A stretch of 23,568 nucleotides of DNA from an uncultured Eubacteriales bacterium (GCA_900546075.1 URBH01000038.1:1-23568); one strand, 5' to 3'; numbered from the stretch's first letter, positions 14,974 through 21,409 are shown. Notes: generated by a model not told the origin, from the sequence alone. Numbers and translations: made by a program.

Positions 14974-14990
14974 TGTAAAATCTATGTAAA
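14974..14990 (-). promoter_or_regulatory. Pho-box-like direct repeat upstream of phoB
   Basis: On the - strand TTTACATAGATTTTACA carries two TTTACA hexamers exactly 11 bases apart, fitting the TTHACA-N5-TTHACA pattern of PhoP boxes and differing at one base from the site at 12503-12519. It lies between the aminotransferase terminator and phoB, as expected for autoregulation. Confidence 0.6.
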
Positions 14991-15014
14991 GTGGCAAACT
15001 CTGTTCCCGGAAGC

Positions 15015-15044
15015 GAAAATTCCGGGGCGGAAATCCGCCCCGGA
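15015..15044 (-). terminator. Terminator of the MalY/PatB-type aminotransferase gene
   Basis: On the - strand a perfect 10-bp stem TCCGGGGCGG / CCGCCCCGGA (arms 15035-15044 and 15021-15030) with a four-base loop is followed by ATTTTC. It starts nine bases after the stop codon. Confidence 0.88.
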
Positions 15045-15052
15045 GTATCGTA

Positions 15053-16261
15053 TCAGGCATTGAAAACATAGGTATCCAGCCGCCGGAAGGCCTCCTGCAC
15101 CCGGCTTAAGGGCAGCGCGAGGTTCATGCGGATGTGGGTCTGACCGTGGAACGCCCGTCCGTCCTGCCAGATCACGCCCACGTCCCATCCGGCGGCAAGC
15201 AGCTCGTCCATGGTCTTGCCGTGGGCTGTCAGCCATTTTTCGCAGTCCAGGAAAAGCATATACGTCCCCTGAGGACGGCTGACCTCCACGCCGTTAAAGT
15301 GCTGAGCGATATAGTCGCAGGCAAAATCCACATTGCCGGTGATGACCTGCCGCAGCTCCTCCACCCACTCGCAGCCCTCGGGCTTGTAGGCGCCCAGCAG
15401 CGCGTGCATGCTCATGACGTTCATGGCGTTGTAGTGGCTGAGGGAACCCTCCTTGTCACAGCGATCCCGGAGCCAGGAATTGTAGATAATATGGTAGCTG
15501 CCTACCAATCCCGCCAGATTGAAGGTCTTGGAGGGAGCGTACAGCGCCACGGTGCGCATTTTCGCGTCCTCGCTGACGGACTGGGTAGGCGTGTGGCGAT
15601 ACCCGGTCAGCAGAATGTCGCTCCAGATCTCGTCGGAAACCACCATCACGTCGTACTTTTTGTACAGCGCCATGGCCTGCTCAATTTCCCAACGCTCCCA
15701 GACCCGGCCGCAGGGGTTGTGGGGGGAGCAGAAAATGGCGGCGTGGATGTGATTCTCCACGATTTTCTTTTCCATGTCGGCAAAGTCCATCCGCCAGACA
15801 CCCTGCTCGTCCTTTGTCAGCGGAGAGTGGACAATGTGATAGCCGTTGTCCGTCAGGCAGTGGGTAAAGCCGATGTAGGTGGGGCTGTGGAGCAGCACGT
15901 TGTCCCCCTTGGAGCAAAGCACGTTCAGTGCGGAGATCACGCCGCCCAGTACGCCGTTTTCGTAGCCGATGTGTTCCGGCTTCAGGCCGGTGACGCCGTT
16001 GTGGTCTTCCTGCCAGCGGATGATGGAATCGTAGTATTCCGCCGGGGGGTCAAAGTAGCCGAAGGCCGGATGCTCCGCCCGGGCAATCATGGCCTGCTGA
16101 ACGGTGGGAACCACGGGGAAATTCATGTCCGCGACCCACATGGGGATCACGTCAAAGCCCTCCCGGGGGGCGGGATAGGAGGAACCGGGGGCGCCCACGG
16201 CGTCGACGGCGACGGCGTCCTTTCCCCGGCGATCCAGAATGGAAGTAAAGTCGTATTTCAT
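15053..16261 (-). CDS. MalY/PatB-family PLP-dependent aminotransferase / C-S lyase
   Basis: A 402-residue class I/II fold PLP enzyme of the MalY/PatB group. Characterised members cleave cystathionine or cysteine C-S bonds (beta-lyase), and MalY also represses the maltose regulator in E. coli. Landmarks are VIPMWVADMNFPV (about 38-50), GYFDPPAEYYDSIIRW (about 68-83), the Asn/Pro of CSPHNPCGRVW (about 178-188), VSDEIWSD with PLP-contacting Asp210, and the Schiff-base Lys245 in APSKTFNLAGL, all in the family order. ATG at 16261 has AGGAG upstream. The gene is monocistronic, with a fully consensus promoter and its own terminator. The exact substrate cannot be told from sequence. Gene symbols patB or malY would both be guesses. 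Confidence 0.9.
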   Translation of the reverse strand: MKYDFTSILDRRGKDAVAVDAVGAPGSSYPAPREGFDVIPMWVADMNFPVVPTVQQAMIARAEHPAFGYFDPPAEYYDSIIRWQEDHNGVTGLKPEHIGYENGVLGGVISALNVLCSKGDNVLLHSPTYIGFTHCLTDNGYHIVHSPLTKDEQGVWRMDFADMEKKIVENHIHAAIFCSPHNPCGRVWERWEIEQAMALYKKYDVMVVSDEIWSDILLTGYRHTPTQSVSEDAKMRTVALYAPSKTFNLAGLVGSYHIIYNSWLRDRCDKEGSLSHYNAMNVMSMHALLGAYKPEGCEWVEELRQVITGNVDFACDYIAQHFNGVEVSRPQGTYMLFLDCEKWLTAHGKTMDELLAAGWDVGVIWQDGRAFHGQTHIRMNLALPLSRVQEAFRRLDTYVFNA

Positions 16262-16357
16262 TTGTGTTTCTCCTTTTTCTTACCCTTGCCCAGACGGGAA
16301 TACCGACCGGGAAAATACCACGAAAAAATGACGGCTGCAAAGCCGCCGAACAAAATC

Positions 16358-16386
16358 ATTATAACAGGGCGTTCACCCGTTGTCAA
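16358..16386 (-). promoter_or_regulatory. Consensus sigma-A promoter of the aminotransferase gene
   Basis: On the - strand TTGACA (16386-16381), a 17-base spacer and TATAAT (16363-16358), a perfect match to consensus. The predicted leader is about 90 bases. Confidence 0.93.
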
Positions 16387-16439
16387 TCCGTGGCTGCCCA
16401 TGCCGAGGAGAAATCTGTGTTTTCAACAATAAGGTATTG

Positions 16440-16480
16440 GCAATATTGTATAATATTGCGCCTTGAATAACCGCAATATT
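16440..16480. promoter_or_regulatory. Three copies of GCAATATT around the leader promoter (operator candidate)
   Basis: GCAATATT occurs at 16440-16447 and 16473-16480, and its reverse complement at 16452-16459. The first two form an inverted repeat with a four-base gap. The cluster surrounds and overlaps the -35 element of the promoter at 16463, a good position for a dimeric repressor of MarR or TetR type. A TATAAT inside the palindrome (16449-16454) lacks a good -35. Confidence 0.5.
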
Positions 16481-16491
16481 TATGATATCTT
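16463..16491 (+). promoter_or_regulatory. Promoter of the leader transcript upstream of the MATE gene
   Basis: TTGAAT (16463-16468), a 17-base spacer and TATCTT (16486-16491). A start near 16498 would put the three-codon ORF only about 17 bases from the 5' end. Confidence 0.55.
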
Positions 16492-16514
16492 ATAAATACA
16501 AAGAGGTGATACCG

Positions 16515-16526
16515 ATGTACAGGTAA
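16515..16526 (+). CDS. Three-codon micro-ORF (Met-Tyr-Arg-stop)
   Basis: ATG TAC AGG TAA preceded by GAGGTGAT (16503-16510), an eight-base perfect complement to the 16S rRNA tail, with the GAGG eight bases from the ATG. Such a strong site in front of three codons suggests a regulatory leader peptide or ribosome-stalling minigene rather than chance. No function is known to me. Confidence 0.35.
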   Translation: MYR

Positions 16527-16704
16527 ACCCTTGAAGGCTTCAAATCAGGATGGAGCCGATACAGGCGGGCAGGGAGATTCCACGGCGATTCCGACTTATA
16601 AGCGCGTCTCGCGGAAGAGACAGATGGAGAATGGATAAGGCATCGGAGCAGGCAAACGGATCGCAAACGCCCGTCAATCCGCAGAAAGAGAGGTTAACCA
16701 ACAG

Positions 16705-16734
16705 ATGTTAGATATCAAGATCGCAGAGAAATGA
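16705..16734 (+). CDS. Nine-codon micro-ORF ending inside the terminator stem
   Basis: Reads MLDIKIAEK then TGA. GAGAGG lies about 11 bases upstream of the ATG (16689-16694 area), and the stop lies in the 5' arm of the terminator hairpin (16728-16741). A ribosome on this ORF would cover the stem and could prevent termination, the geometry of transcription attenuation. It is short and could be chance. Confidence 0.22.
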   Translation: MLDIKIAEK

Positions 16735-16780
16735 CCCTCGGCGGCTGTAATGACAGTTGACCGAGGGTTATTTCTTTTTT
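16728..16780 (+). terminator. Strong terminator of the leader transcript
   Basis: A 14-bp stem GAAATGACCCTCGG with CCGAGGGTTATTTC (16728-16741 with 16761-16774, one G-U) has an inner CTGT/ACAG stem in the loop and a TTTTTT tail. It lies about 105 bases before the MATE start and upstream of the MATE promoter. Confidence 0.92.
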
Positions 16781-16825
16781 CGCGCTTCCTCTGTTGGTTA
16801 CGGCATGGCTTCCCCGAAAAAACCA

Positions 16826-16854
16826 TGGACAGTTTGCCGCTTCTATGGTAGAAT
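16826..16854 (+). promoter_or_regulatory. Promoter of the MATE-peptidase operon
   Basis: TGGACA (16826-16831), a 17-base spacer and TAGAAT (16849-16854). The predicted leader is about 25 bases. Confidence 0.7.
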
Positions 16855-16885
16855 CGTCCACAGAATACCCGCAGGAGGATTTTTT

Positions 16886-18265
16886 ATGGAGGGCGAATTG
16901 CCGTCGCAGCGCATCACGGAGGGCGTGATCTGGAAGCAGCTGCTGTTCTTTTTCTTTCCCATTCTGCTGGGAAGCTTTTTCCAGCAGATGTACAATACCG
17001 TGGATACCATCATCGTCGGCCGGTTTGTCGGTACCCGGGCGCTGGCGGCGGTGGGAGCCACCTCGGCGCTGCTGAACCTGATGAACGGCTTCTTCATCGG
17101 CCTGAGCACCGGCGCGACGGTGCTGCTGTCCCAGTTTTACGGCGCGAAAAATAAGCAGGGTGTGCAGGACGCCCTCCATACCGGCGTGGCGCTGTCGCTG
17201 CTGCTGGGCGCGGTGGTGATGCTGCTGGGCTACTGCTTCGGCCCCAGGCTTCTGGGGCTGATGAACACCCCGAAAAGCTGCCTGGACGACGCCGTCCTGT
17301 ACATAAAAATCTACTTTGGCGGCGCGATTGCTTCCATGCTCTACAACATGGGCGCGGGCATTCTCCGGGCCATGGGGGATTCCCGGCGGCCGACCGTTTT
17401 CCTGATGGCCGCCTGCGGCGTCAACATCGTTCTGGATATCGTGTGCGTGGTGGTGCTGAAAATGGGCGTGGCGGGGGCTGCCATTGCAACGGTTTTCTCT
17501 CAGGTGGTCAGCGCAGGGATGGTCACGGTGGCGCTGCTCCGTCAGCCGGAGGAAACCCGGCTTTCTTTGAAAAAAATCCGGTTCCAGGGCGAGCTTCTGA
17601 AACGCATTCTCTACGTCGGCGTGCCGGCGGGGCTGCAATTCGTGACCTTTGACCTGGCCAATACGCTCATCCAGTCCGGCATCAACTCCTTCGGGGATGT
17701 GGCGGTGGCGGCCTGGACGGCGTACGTCAAGACCGACAGCCTGACCTGGATGATCTCCGGCGCCTTCGGCGTTTCCGTGACCACCTTCGTGGGGCAGAAC
17801 TTCGGCGCCCAGAAATATGACCGGATTCGCCAAAGCGTGTGGGTCTGCATGGGCATGAGCGTGGCACTGACGGGGGCGATGAGCGCCCTGGTCATCGCGT
17901 TCCGTCCCGTCATTCTGGGGATTTACACCACCGACCCGGCGGTGATCAGGCTGGGGGTGTATGTCATGGTGTGGACGGTGCCGTTCAACGTGCTGTTCAT
18001 GCCGGTGGAGGTGTTCGCCGGAGCCATGCGGGGAACGGGCTATTCGGTGGTTCCCACGGTGATCACCTGTATGTGCGTGTGCGTGTTCCGGGTGGTGTGG
18101 ATTTTCACGGTGGTGAGAACCTGGCACAGAATCGAGCTGCTGGCAGTTTGCTATCCCTTAAGCTGGCTGCTGGCGGCGACGGTGTTTGCGATCGTCTATT
18201 TTCGCGGGGGCTGGCTGCGCAGGCGCATTGCCCAGTGCGGCATGGAACCGGAAGTACGGGTATAG
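16886..18265 (+). CDS. MATE-family efflux transporter
   Basis: A 459-residue protein with about twelve transmembrane helices in two homologous halves, of the MATE family of Na+- or H+-driven exporters for drugs and cationic metabolites. Landmarks are FFPILLGSFFQQMYNTVDTI (about 21-40), VGRFVGTRALAAVGATS, LSQFYGAKN, GAGILRAMGDSRRP in the first half and TFVGQNFGAQKYDRI plus GAMRGTGYS in the second. The start at 16886 is set by AGGAGG at 16873-16878. The frame runs open further back through the terminator region, but those codons have no ribosome site. It is followed 12 bases later by the peptidase gene, so the two form an operon. The substrate is unknown. Closely similar proteins are common multidrug-type MATE genes of Clostridia. 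Confidence 0.93.
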   Translation: MEGELPSQRITEGVIWKQLLFFFFPILLGSFFQQMYNTVDTIIVGRFVGTRALAAVGATSALLNLMNGFFIGLSTGATVLLSQFYGAKNKQGVQDALHTGVALSLLLGAVVMLLGYCFGPRLLGLMNTPKSCLDDAVLYIKIYFGGAIASMLYNMGAGILRAMGDSRRPTVFLMAACGVNIVLDIVCVVVLKMGVAGAAIATVFSQVVSAGMVTVALLRQPEETRLSLKKIRFQGELLKRILYVGVPAGLQFVTFDLANTLIQSGINSFGDVAVAAWTAYVKTDSLTWMISGAFGVSVTTFVGQNFGAQKYDRIRQSVWVCMGMSVALTGAMSALVIAFRPVILGIYTTDPAVIRLGVYVMVWTVPFNVLFMPVEVFAGAMRGTGYSVVPTVITCMCVCVFRVVWIFTVVRTWHRIELLAVCYPLSWLLAATVFAIVYFRGGWLRRRIAQCGMEPEVRV

Positions 18266-18277
18266 GAGGAAGAGAGA

Positions 18278-19888
18278 ATGAAAATGAAGTTTTTACGGCT
18301 GATTGCCCTGGTGCTGACGGCGGCGGTGCTGCTGTCCGGCTGCGGCATGGTGGACTTTGGCGAGTATTTCGGCGCCGTGCGTTCACTGGTGGATGGGAAC
18401 GCCATTGTCCCCTATGAGAGCATGACCTACGAGCGCCCGGACATGACCCGGTTCCGGCAGACCCTGGACACCGCCTGCGAGGCGGCGAAGGGGGACGACG
18501 TTTCCGCCATTCTGGACGGGGTGTACGACTTTTACGATGCCTATGACTGGTTCAGCACCTATTACGCCCTGGCGGATATCCACTACTGCGGGGATTTGAC
18601 GGACACCTACTGGGAGGACGAATACAACTACTGCGCCAGGAACGCGGCCACGGTGGACGCCGGCTTGCAGGAGCTTTACCGGGCCCTTGCCCAGTCTCCC
18701 GCCCGGGAGGAGCTGGAGGAATACTTCGGCGAGGGCTTTTTCGACAGCTATGAGAATGAGGAAACCCTCTGGGATGAGAGCTTCACCGCCTTGCTGGAGG
18801 AAGAAGCCAGGCTGCAAACCCGGTATTACGAGCTGTCCGCCCAGGCGGCGGACTATCCGGAGGATACGGAAGGCTACTATGACGCCTGCGCGGACGGCAT
18901 GGCGTCCCTTCTGGCGGAGCTGATCGCCGTCCGTCAGGAGATCGCGGAATATTGCGGCTATCCGGATTACCCCCAGTTTGCCGAGGACTTTTACTTCTAC
19001 CGGGACTACACCGCCGCGGAGGAGGAGCAGCTCCTGGAGGACATTCGCCGGGAGCTGGTGCCGCTGTACCGGGAGCTGAGCGGCGATGCCTGGGAGGCGG
19101 CCGGTGCGTATTCTTCGGAGAAGGAGACCCTCAACTACATAGCCGCGGCGGCAGAGGGCATGGGCGGCACGGTAAAAGAAGCCCATGATCTCATGAAGAC
19201 GGCAAAGCTCTACGACACCGGCTACGGGGAGAACAAGTACAATTCCTCTTTTGAGCAATACCTGACCAGCTATCAGGAGCCGTTCATCTTCATGAACGCC
19301 ACGCTGACGGCCTACGACAAGCTGGTTCTTGCCCATGAATTCGGCCACTTCTGCAATGACTATGCCAGCTACGGCAGCGTCGCCGGGGTGGATGTGCTGG
19401 AGTTTTTCTCCACGGGCATGGAGTATCTGAGCCTGTGCTACGGCGGGGAAGACCTGACCCGGGCAAAAATGGCGGACAGTCTGGGCAATTACGTGGAGCA
19501 GGGGGCATATGCCAGCTTTGAGCGGCAGATGTACGGCCTGACCGGGGACGATCTTTCCGCGGAGGGGCTGTACGCGCTGTATGAGCAGGTGGTGCAGGAC
19601 TTCGGCTTTGAAAGCGTGGGCTACGACCGCCGGGAGTTCGTGGACGTAACCCACCTCTACACGAACCCCATGTACATTTTCAGCTATGTGGTCAGCAACG
19701 ACGCGGCCATGCAGCTGTACCAGCTGGAACAGGAACAGCGGGGTGCGGGTCTTGAGCTGTACGAGCAGAATCTGACGACGGAGGAATCGTATTTTCTGGC
19801 GTTTCTGGACAGCGCCGGACTGGAAAGTCCCTTTGAGGCGGGAAGAATCAGCTCGGTCAAGGCAGTTTTTGAATCGGTGCTGGAGTAA
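18278..19888 (+). CDS. M3-like zinc metallopeptidase lipoprotein
   Basis: A 536-residue secreted lipoprotein with a signal peptide and lipobox LLSGC (Cys near residue 22). The body is strongly acidic and helical, as in thimet/oligoendopeptidase (M3) enzymes. The zinc motif is HEFGH (353-357), in the context VLAHEFGHFCNDY, with a further Glu at 375 in DVLEFFSTGMEYL that resembles the third ligand segment of M3 peptidases. An active zinc peptidase on the outer membrane face is therefore likely, cutting short peptides. The region just N-terminal of HEFGH (FIFMNATLTAYDKLV) differs from typical cytoplasmic PepF. AGGAGG sits in the 12-base gap after the MATE stop, so expression is coupled to the exporter. 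A role in processing exported peptides is only a guess. Confidence 0.85.
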   Translation: MKMKFLRLIALVLTAAVLLSGCGMVDFGEYFGAVRSLVDGNAIVPYESMTYERPDMTRFRQTLDTACEAAKGDDVSAILDGVYDFYDAYDWFSTYYALADIHYCGDLTDTYWEDEYNYCARNAATVDAGLQELYRALAQSPAREELEEYFGEGFFDSYENEETLWDESFTALLEEEARLQTRYYELSAQAADYPEDTEGYYDACADGMASLLAELIAVRQEIAEYCGYPDYPQFAEDFYFYRDYTAAEEEQLLEDIRRELVPLYRELSGDAWEAAGAYSSEKETLNYIAAAAEGMGGTVKEAHDLMKTAKLYDTGYGENKYNSSFEQYLTSYQEPFIFMNATLTAYDKLVLAHEFGHFCNDYASYGSVAGVDVLEFFSTGMEYLSLCYGGEDLTRAKMADSLGNYVEQGAYASFERQMYGLTGDDLSAEGLYALYEQVVQDFGFESVGYDRREFVDVTHLYTNPMYIFSYVVSNDAAMQLYQLEQEQRGAGLELYEQNLTTEESYFLAFLDSAGLESPFEAGRISSVKAVFESVLE

Positions 19889-19904
19889 TTTTAACGGAAC
19901 CCGC

Positions 19905-20021
19905 CCTTGGCTCTCTCTCTGGGAGAGCTGTCACCGAAGGTGACTGAGAGGGCATTGCGGCCTTACTTACCCTCTCCGTCCTCGCTGCGCTCGTCCACCT
20001 CTCCCAAAGGGAGAGGCAAGG
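19905..20021. repeat. Second palindromic intergenic repeat (CTCTC/GAGAG type)
   Basis: About 117 bp. The two ends are related in inverted orientation: CCTTGGCTCTCTCTCTGGGA from the left and CCTTGCCTCTCCCTTTGGGA from the right strand, each forming its own GAGAG hairpin followed by a smaller hairpin (TCACC-GAA-GGTGA on the left) and a GAGAGGG box. I recall CTCTCCC-AAAGG-GGGAGAG-type repeats as frequent between genes of gut Clostridia. It follows the peptidase stop by 16 bases. Confidence 0.75.
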
Positions 20022-20077
20022 GGTGCTTTGCATCTTTTTGGCGAAACGGCGCATACTGTATGCGAGGTGAGAACGCC

Positions 20078-20176
20078 GTGAAAGAGGACGAAAAGAAGCC
20101 GCTGTCATGGGAAGTGGCCGACCCCAAGCCGCCGGTCATCCAGTCGGGGCATATGGAGAGCCGGAAAGAGAACTGA
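20078..20176 (+). CDS. Possible 32-residue hydrophilic small protein
   Basis: A GTG-started ORF (reading starts V/MKEDEKKPLSWEVADP, continues PKPPVIQSGHMESRKEN) with GAGGTGA at 20064-20070, seven bases upstream. The product is charged, proline-rich and has no membrane segment or cysteine. A strong bidirectional terminator starts 17 bases after the stop, which fits a real short gene. A possible promoter, TTGCAT-18-CATACT (20028-20057), is weak and overlaps a GCATAC-T-GTATGC palindrome. I do not recognise a family. Conservation of the reading frame would decide it. Confidence 0.42.
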   Translation: MKEDEKKPLSWEVADPKPPVIQSGHMESRKEN

Positions 20177-20192
20177 CTGGGAAAAATCAGCA

Positions 20193-20225
20193 AAAACCGG
20201 GAAGGGCATTGCCCTTCCCGGTTTT
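20193..20225. terminator. Bidirectional terminator between the small ORF and the P-loop gene
   Basis: A perfect 15-bp stem AAAACCGGGAAGGGC / GCCCTTCCCGGTTTT (20193-20207 with 20211-20225) with a three-base loop. A/T tracts on both outer sides give a T tail in each direction, TTTTG on + and TTTTTGCTGATTTTT on -, so it can end both convergent transcripts. Confidence 0.88.
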
Positions 20226-20269
20226 GTGTATGAAAGCCACGCAGAGGCAAATCGCCAAACTGGAATTTG

Positions 20270-20935
20270 TCAAATCAAACCAAAGTGTCTGGCAATTATC
20301 TCACAAATTTCTTCTCTTGTGTCTTTCTGCGTATCTTGCCGAACTACCGTAAAAAAACCGCTGTTGGCATATTCATCATAGTGCTTTTGACCATTGATAA
20401 GTTCCAGACCTTGCCTATAATTCTCCATAACCGTTTTTGAATCTTCACAACTCTCGATAACATTGAGAAGAAATTGCTTTTCAGGGTCGCTTCGGTCAAA
20501 GAAACGGTCAACACTCATAGACAAAGGGGAGAGCATAACAGCGACATGATTGTAGTTGGATATTTCTTTAAGAATACCAACAGGAATATTCGTATCAACG
20601 ATAACTTTCCTATCCTGTGATATCGAAATGAGTTCTGCAACCTCAAATTCTGCCGCTTCCTTTGATGTGCTATAAATCCAACGCTCATACTCCTCGGGAG
20701 TCCGAGTAACAAATTCTTTCCAATCAGTTAGGGTTTTCAAAAAGCAAATATCAGGCTGAGCATCTGGTGTTGCTACAGCATCCGATACCTTTGAATGATA
20801 GTTTTCTCCGCAGAAAACCATATCATATCGTTCAGCAAGCATTTTTACTGTAGTTGACTTTCCCGCGTAGGCTGTACCTGTAATAAAGTATACATTTTTG
20901 AGATAATGTTTTAGAATGTTGTTCTCAATTTTCAT
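20270..20935 (-). CDS. P-loop NTPase / kinase-like protein, function unknown
   Basis: A 221-residue soluble protein with a Walker A motif GTAYAGKST (residues 20-28, Lys26) close to the N-terminus, directly after a beta strand (VYFIT), the layout of small nucleotide or metabolite kinases and of AAA-type P-loop proteins. KVIVDTNIP (about 110-118) may be the Walker B strand with Asp. Later come VAVMLSPLSMSVDRFFDR and SGFFTVVRQDT, which I recall from uncharacterised clostridial proteins of this type but cannot tie to a reaction. ATG at 20935 has GGAGGTG upstream. Its base composition is visibly AT-richer than that of every neighbour, suggesting later arrival by transfer. It is convergent with the small ORF and shares its terminator. 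Confidence 0.75.
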   Translation of the reverse strand: MKIENNILKHYLKNVYFITGTAYAGKSTTVKMLAERYDMVFCGENYHSKVSDAVATPDAQPDICFLKTLTDWKEFVTRTPEEYERWIYSTSKEAAEFEVAELISISQDRKVIVDTNIPVGILKEISNYNHVAVMLSPLSMSVDRFFDRSDPEKQFLLNVIESCEDSKTVMENYRQGLELINGQKHYDEYANSGFFTVVRQDTQKDTREEICEIIARHFGLI

Positions 20936-21076
20936 CTGCTATTTCACCTCCGTCAAATTCCGATTTGTTGAACCAACATTCCGTACAGCACCCACGAAAC
21001 CCGACGGCAAGCGGTCAGCAAGCGCCTACACCGGGCAGCGTTTTTCCGCCCCAAAGAGATACCGCTCCTTAAGTAC
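20936..21076. other. Intergenic stretch upstream of the P-loop NTPase gene
   Basis: GC content jumps back up here. On the - strand a short open stretch (VLKERYLFGAEKRCPV then stop) resembles a remnant of coding DNA but is too short to identify. No convincing promoter for the P-loop gene is seen. Confidence 0.35.
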
Positions 21077-21113
21077 AAAATGAAAACCGGGAAAGACGAT
21101 CGCCTTTCCCGGT
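21077..21113 (-). terminator. Terminator of the zinc-ribbon gene
   Basis: On the - strand a perfect 10-bp stem ACCGGGAAAG / CTTTCCCGGT (arms 21104-21113 and 21086-21095), an eight-base loop, then TTTCATTTT. It begins 17 bases after the stop codon. Confidence 0.85.
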
Positions 21114-21130
21114 CATTCTCATTTCAGCAA

Positions 21131-21409
21131 TCAGCCGTTGGCGCGCATCTGAGCGAAGCACTCGCTGCAGTACACGGGACGGTCGGACTTGGGCTGGAAG
21201 GGAACCTTCGCCTCGCCGCCGCAACGAGCGCAGGTAGCGGTGAAGAACTCACGGGGGCCACGGGTAGCGTTCTTGCGAGCGTCACGGCAAGCCTTGCAGC
21301 GCTGGGGCTCGTTCTGGAAGCCGCGCTCTGCGTAGAACTCCTGCTCACCGGCGGTGAACACGAACTCCTTGCCACACTCTTTGCACACTAAAGTCTTGTC
21401 TTCGTACAT
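21131..21409 (-). CDS. Small zinc-ribbon protein with CxxCx17CxxC domain
   Basis: A 92-residue protein with four CxxC pairs. Cys9/Cys12 with Cys38/Cys41 (25 residues between) form a first zinc ribbon of the probable zinc-ribbon (zf-trcl) type, opening DKTLVCKECGKEFVFT. Cys60/Cys63 with Cys81/Cys84 are exactly CxxC-x17-CxxC, a second domain. The middle is basic (ARKNATRGPRE), compatible with nucleic acid binding. Such proteins are widespread in Clostridia but their function is not established. The frame extends to 21526, but MYEDKTLVC at 21409 matches the usual family start and has GAGAGG upstream. A near-consensus promoter gives a leader of about 100 bases. Confidence 0.88.
   Translation of the reverse strand: MYEDKTLVCKECGKEFVFTAGEQEFYAERGFQNEPQRCKACRDARKNATRGPREFFTATCARCGGEAKVPFQPKSDRPVYCSECFAQMRANG

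Larger units (their letters stand above)
16498..16780 (+). ncRNA. Candidate free-standing leader RNA or attenuator
   Basis: A stretch of about 280 bases without a conventional gene, bounded by a promoter (16463-16491) and a strong terminator (16728-16780). It contains an excellent Shine-Dalgarno with a three-codon ORF at its start, small hairpins such as GGCT/AGCC (16537-16555 area) and GTCTC/GAGAC around the GCGGAA loop (about 16606-16621), a CGGAT/ATCCG pair further on, and a second micro-ORF ending in the terminator stem. The MATE gene downstream has its own promoter beyond the terminator. I do not recognise a known riboswitch class or T-box. It may be an attenuator, a small RNA, or the remains of one. 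Confidence 0.4.

Noticed and set aside
16323..16349. Hairpin plus T6 in the aminotransferase leader as a possible attenuator
   Set aside because: The stem CGGCT/AGCCG is only 5 bp and three bases separate it from the T run. It is too weak to claim, and no aptamer-like sequence precedes it.
16550..16711. A 53-codon open frame inside the leader region (starts MEPIQAGREIP)
   Set aside because: It has no ribosome site at a usable distance, an arginine-rich composition typical of chance frames, and it overlaps the better-supported micro-ORF and structure signals.
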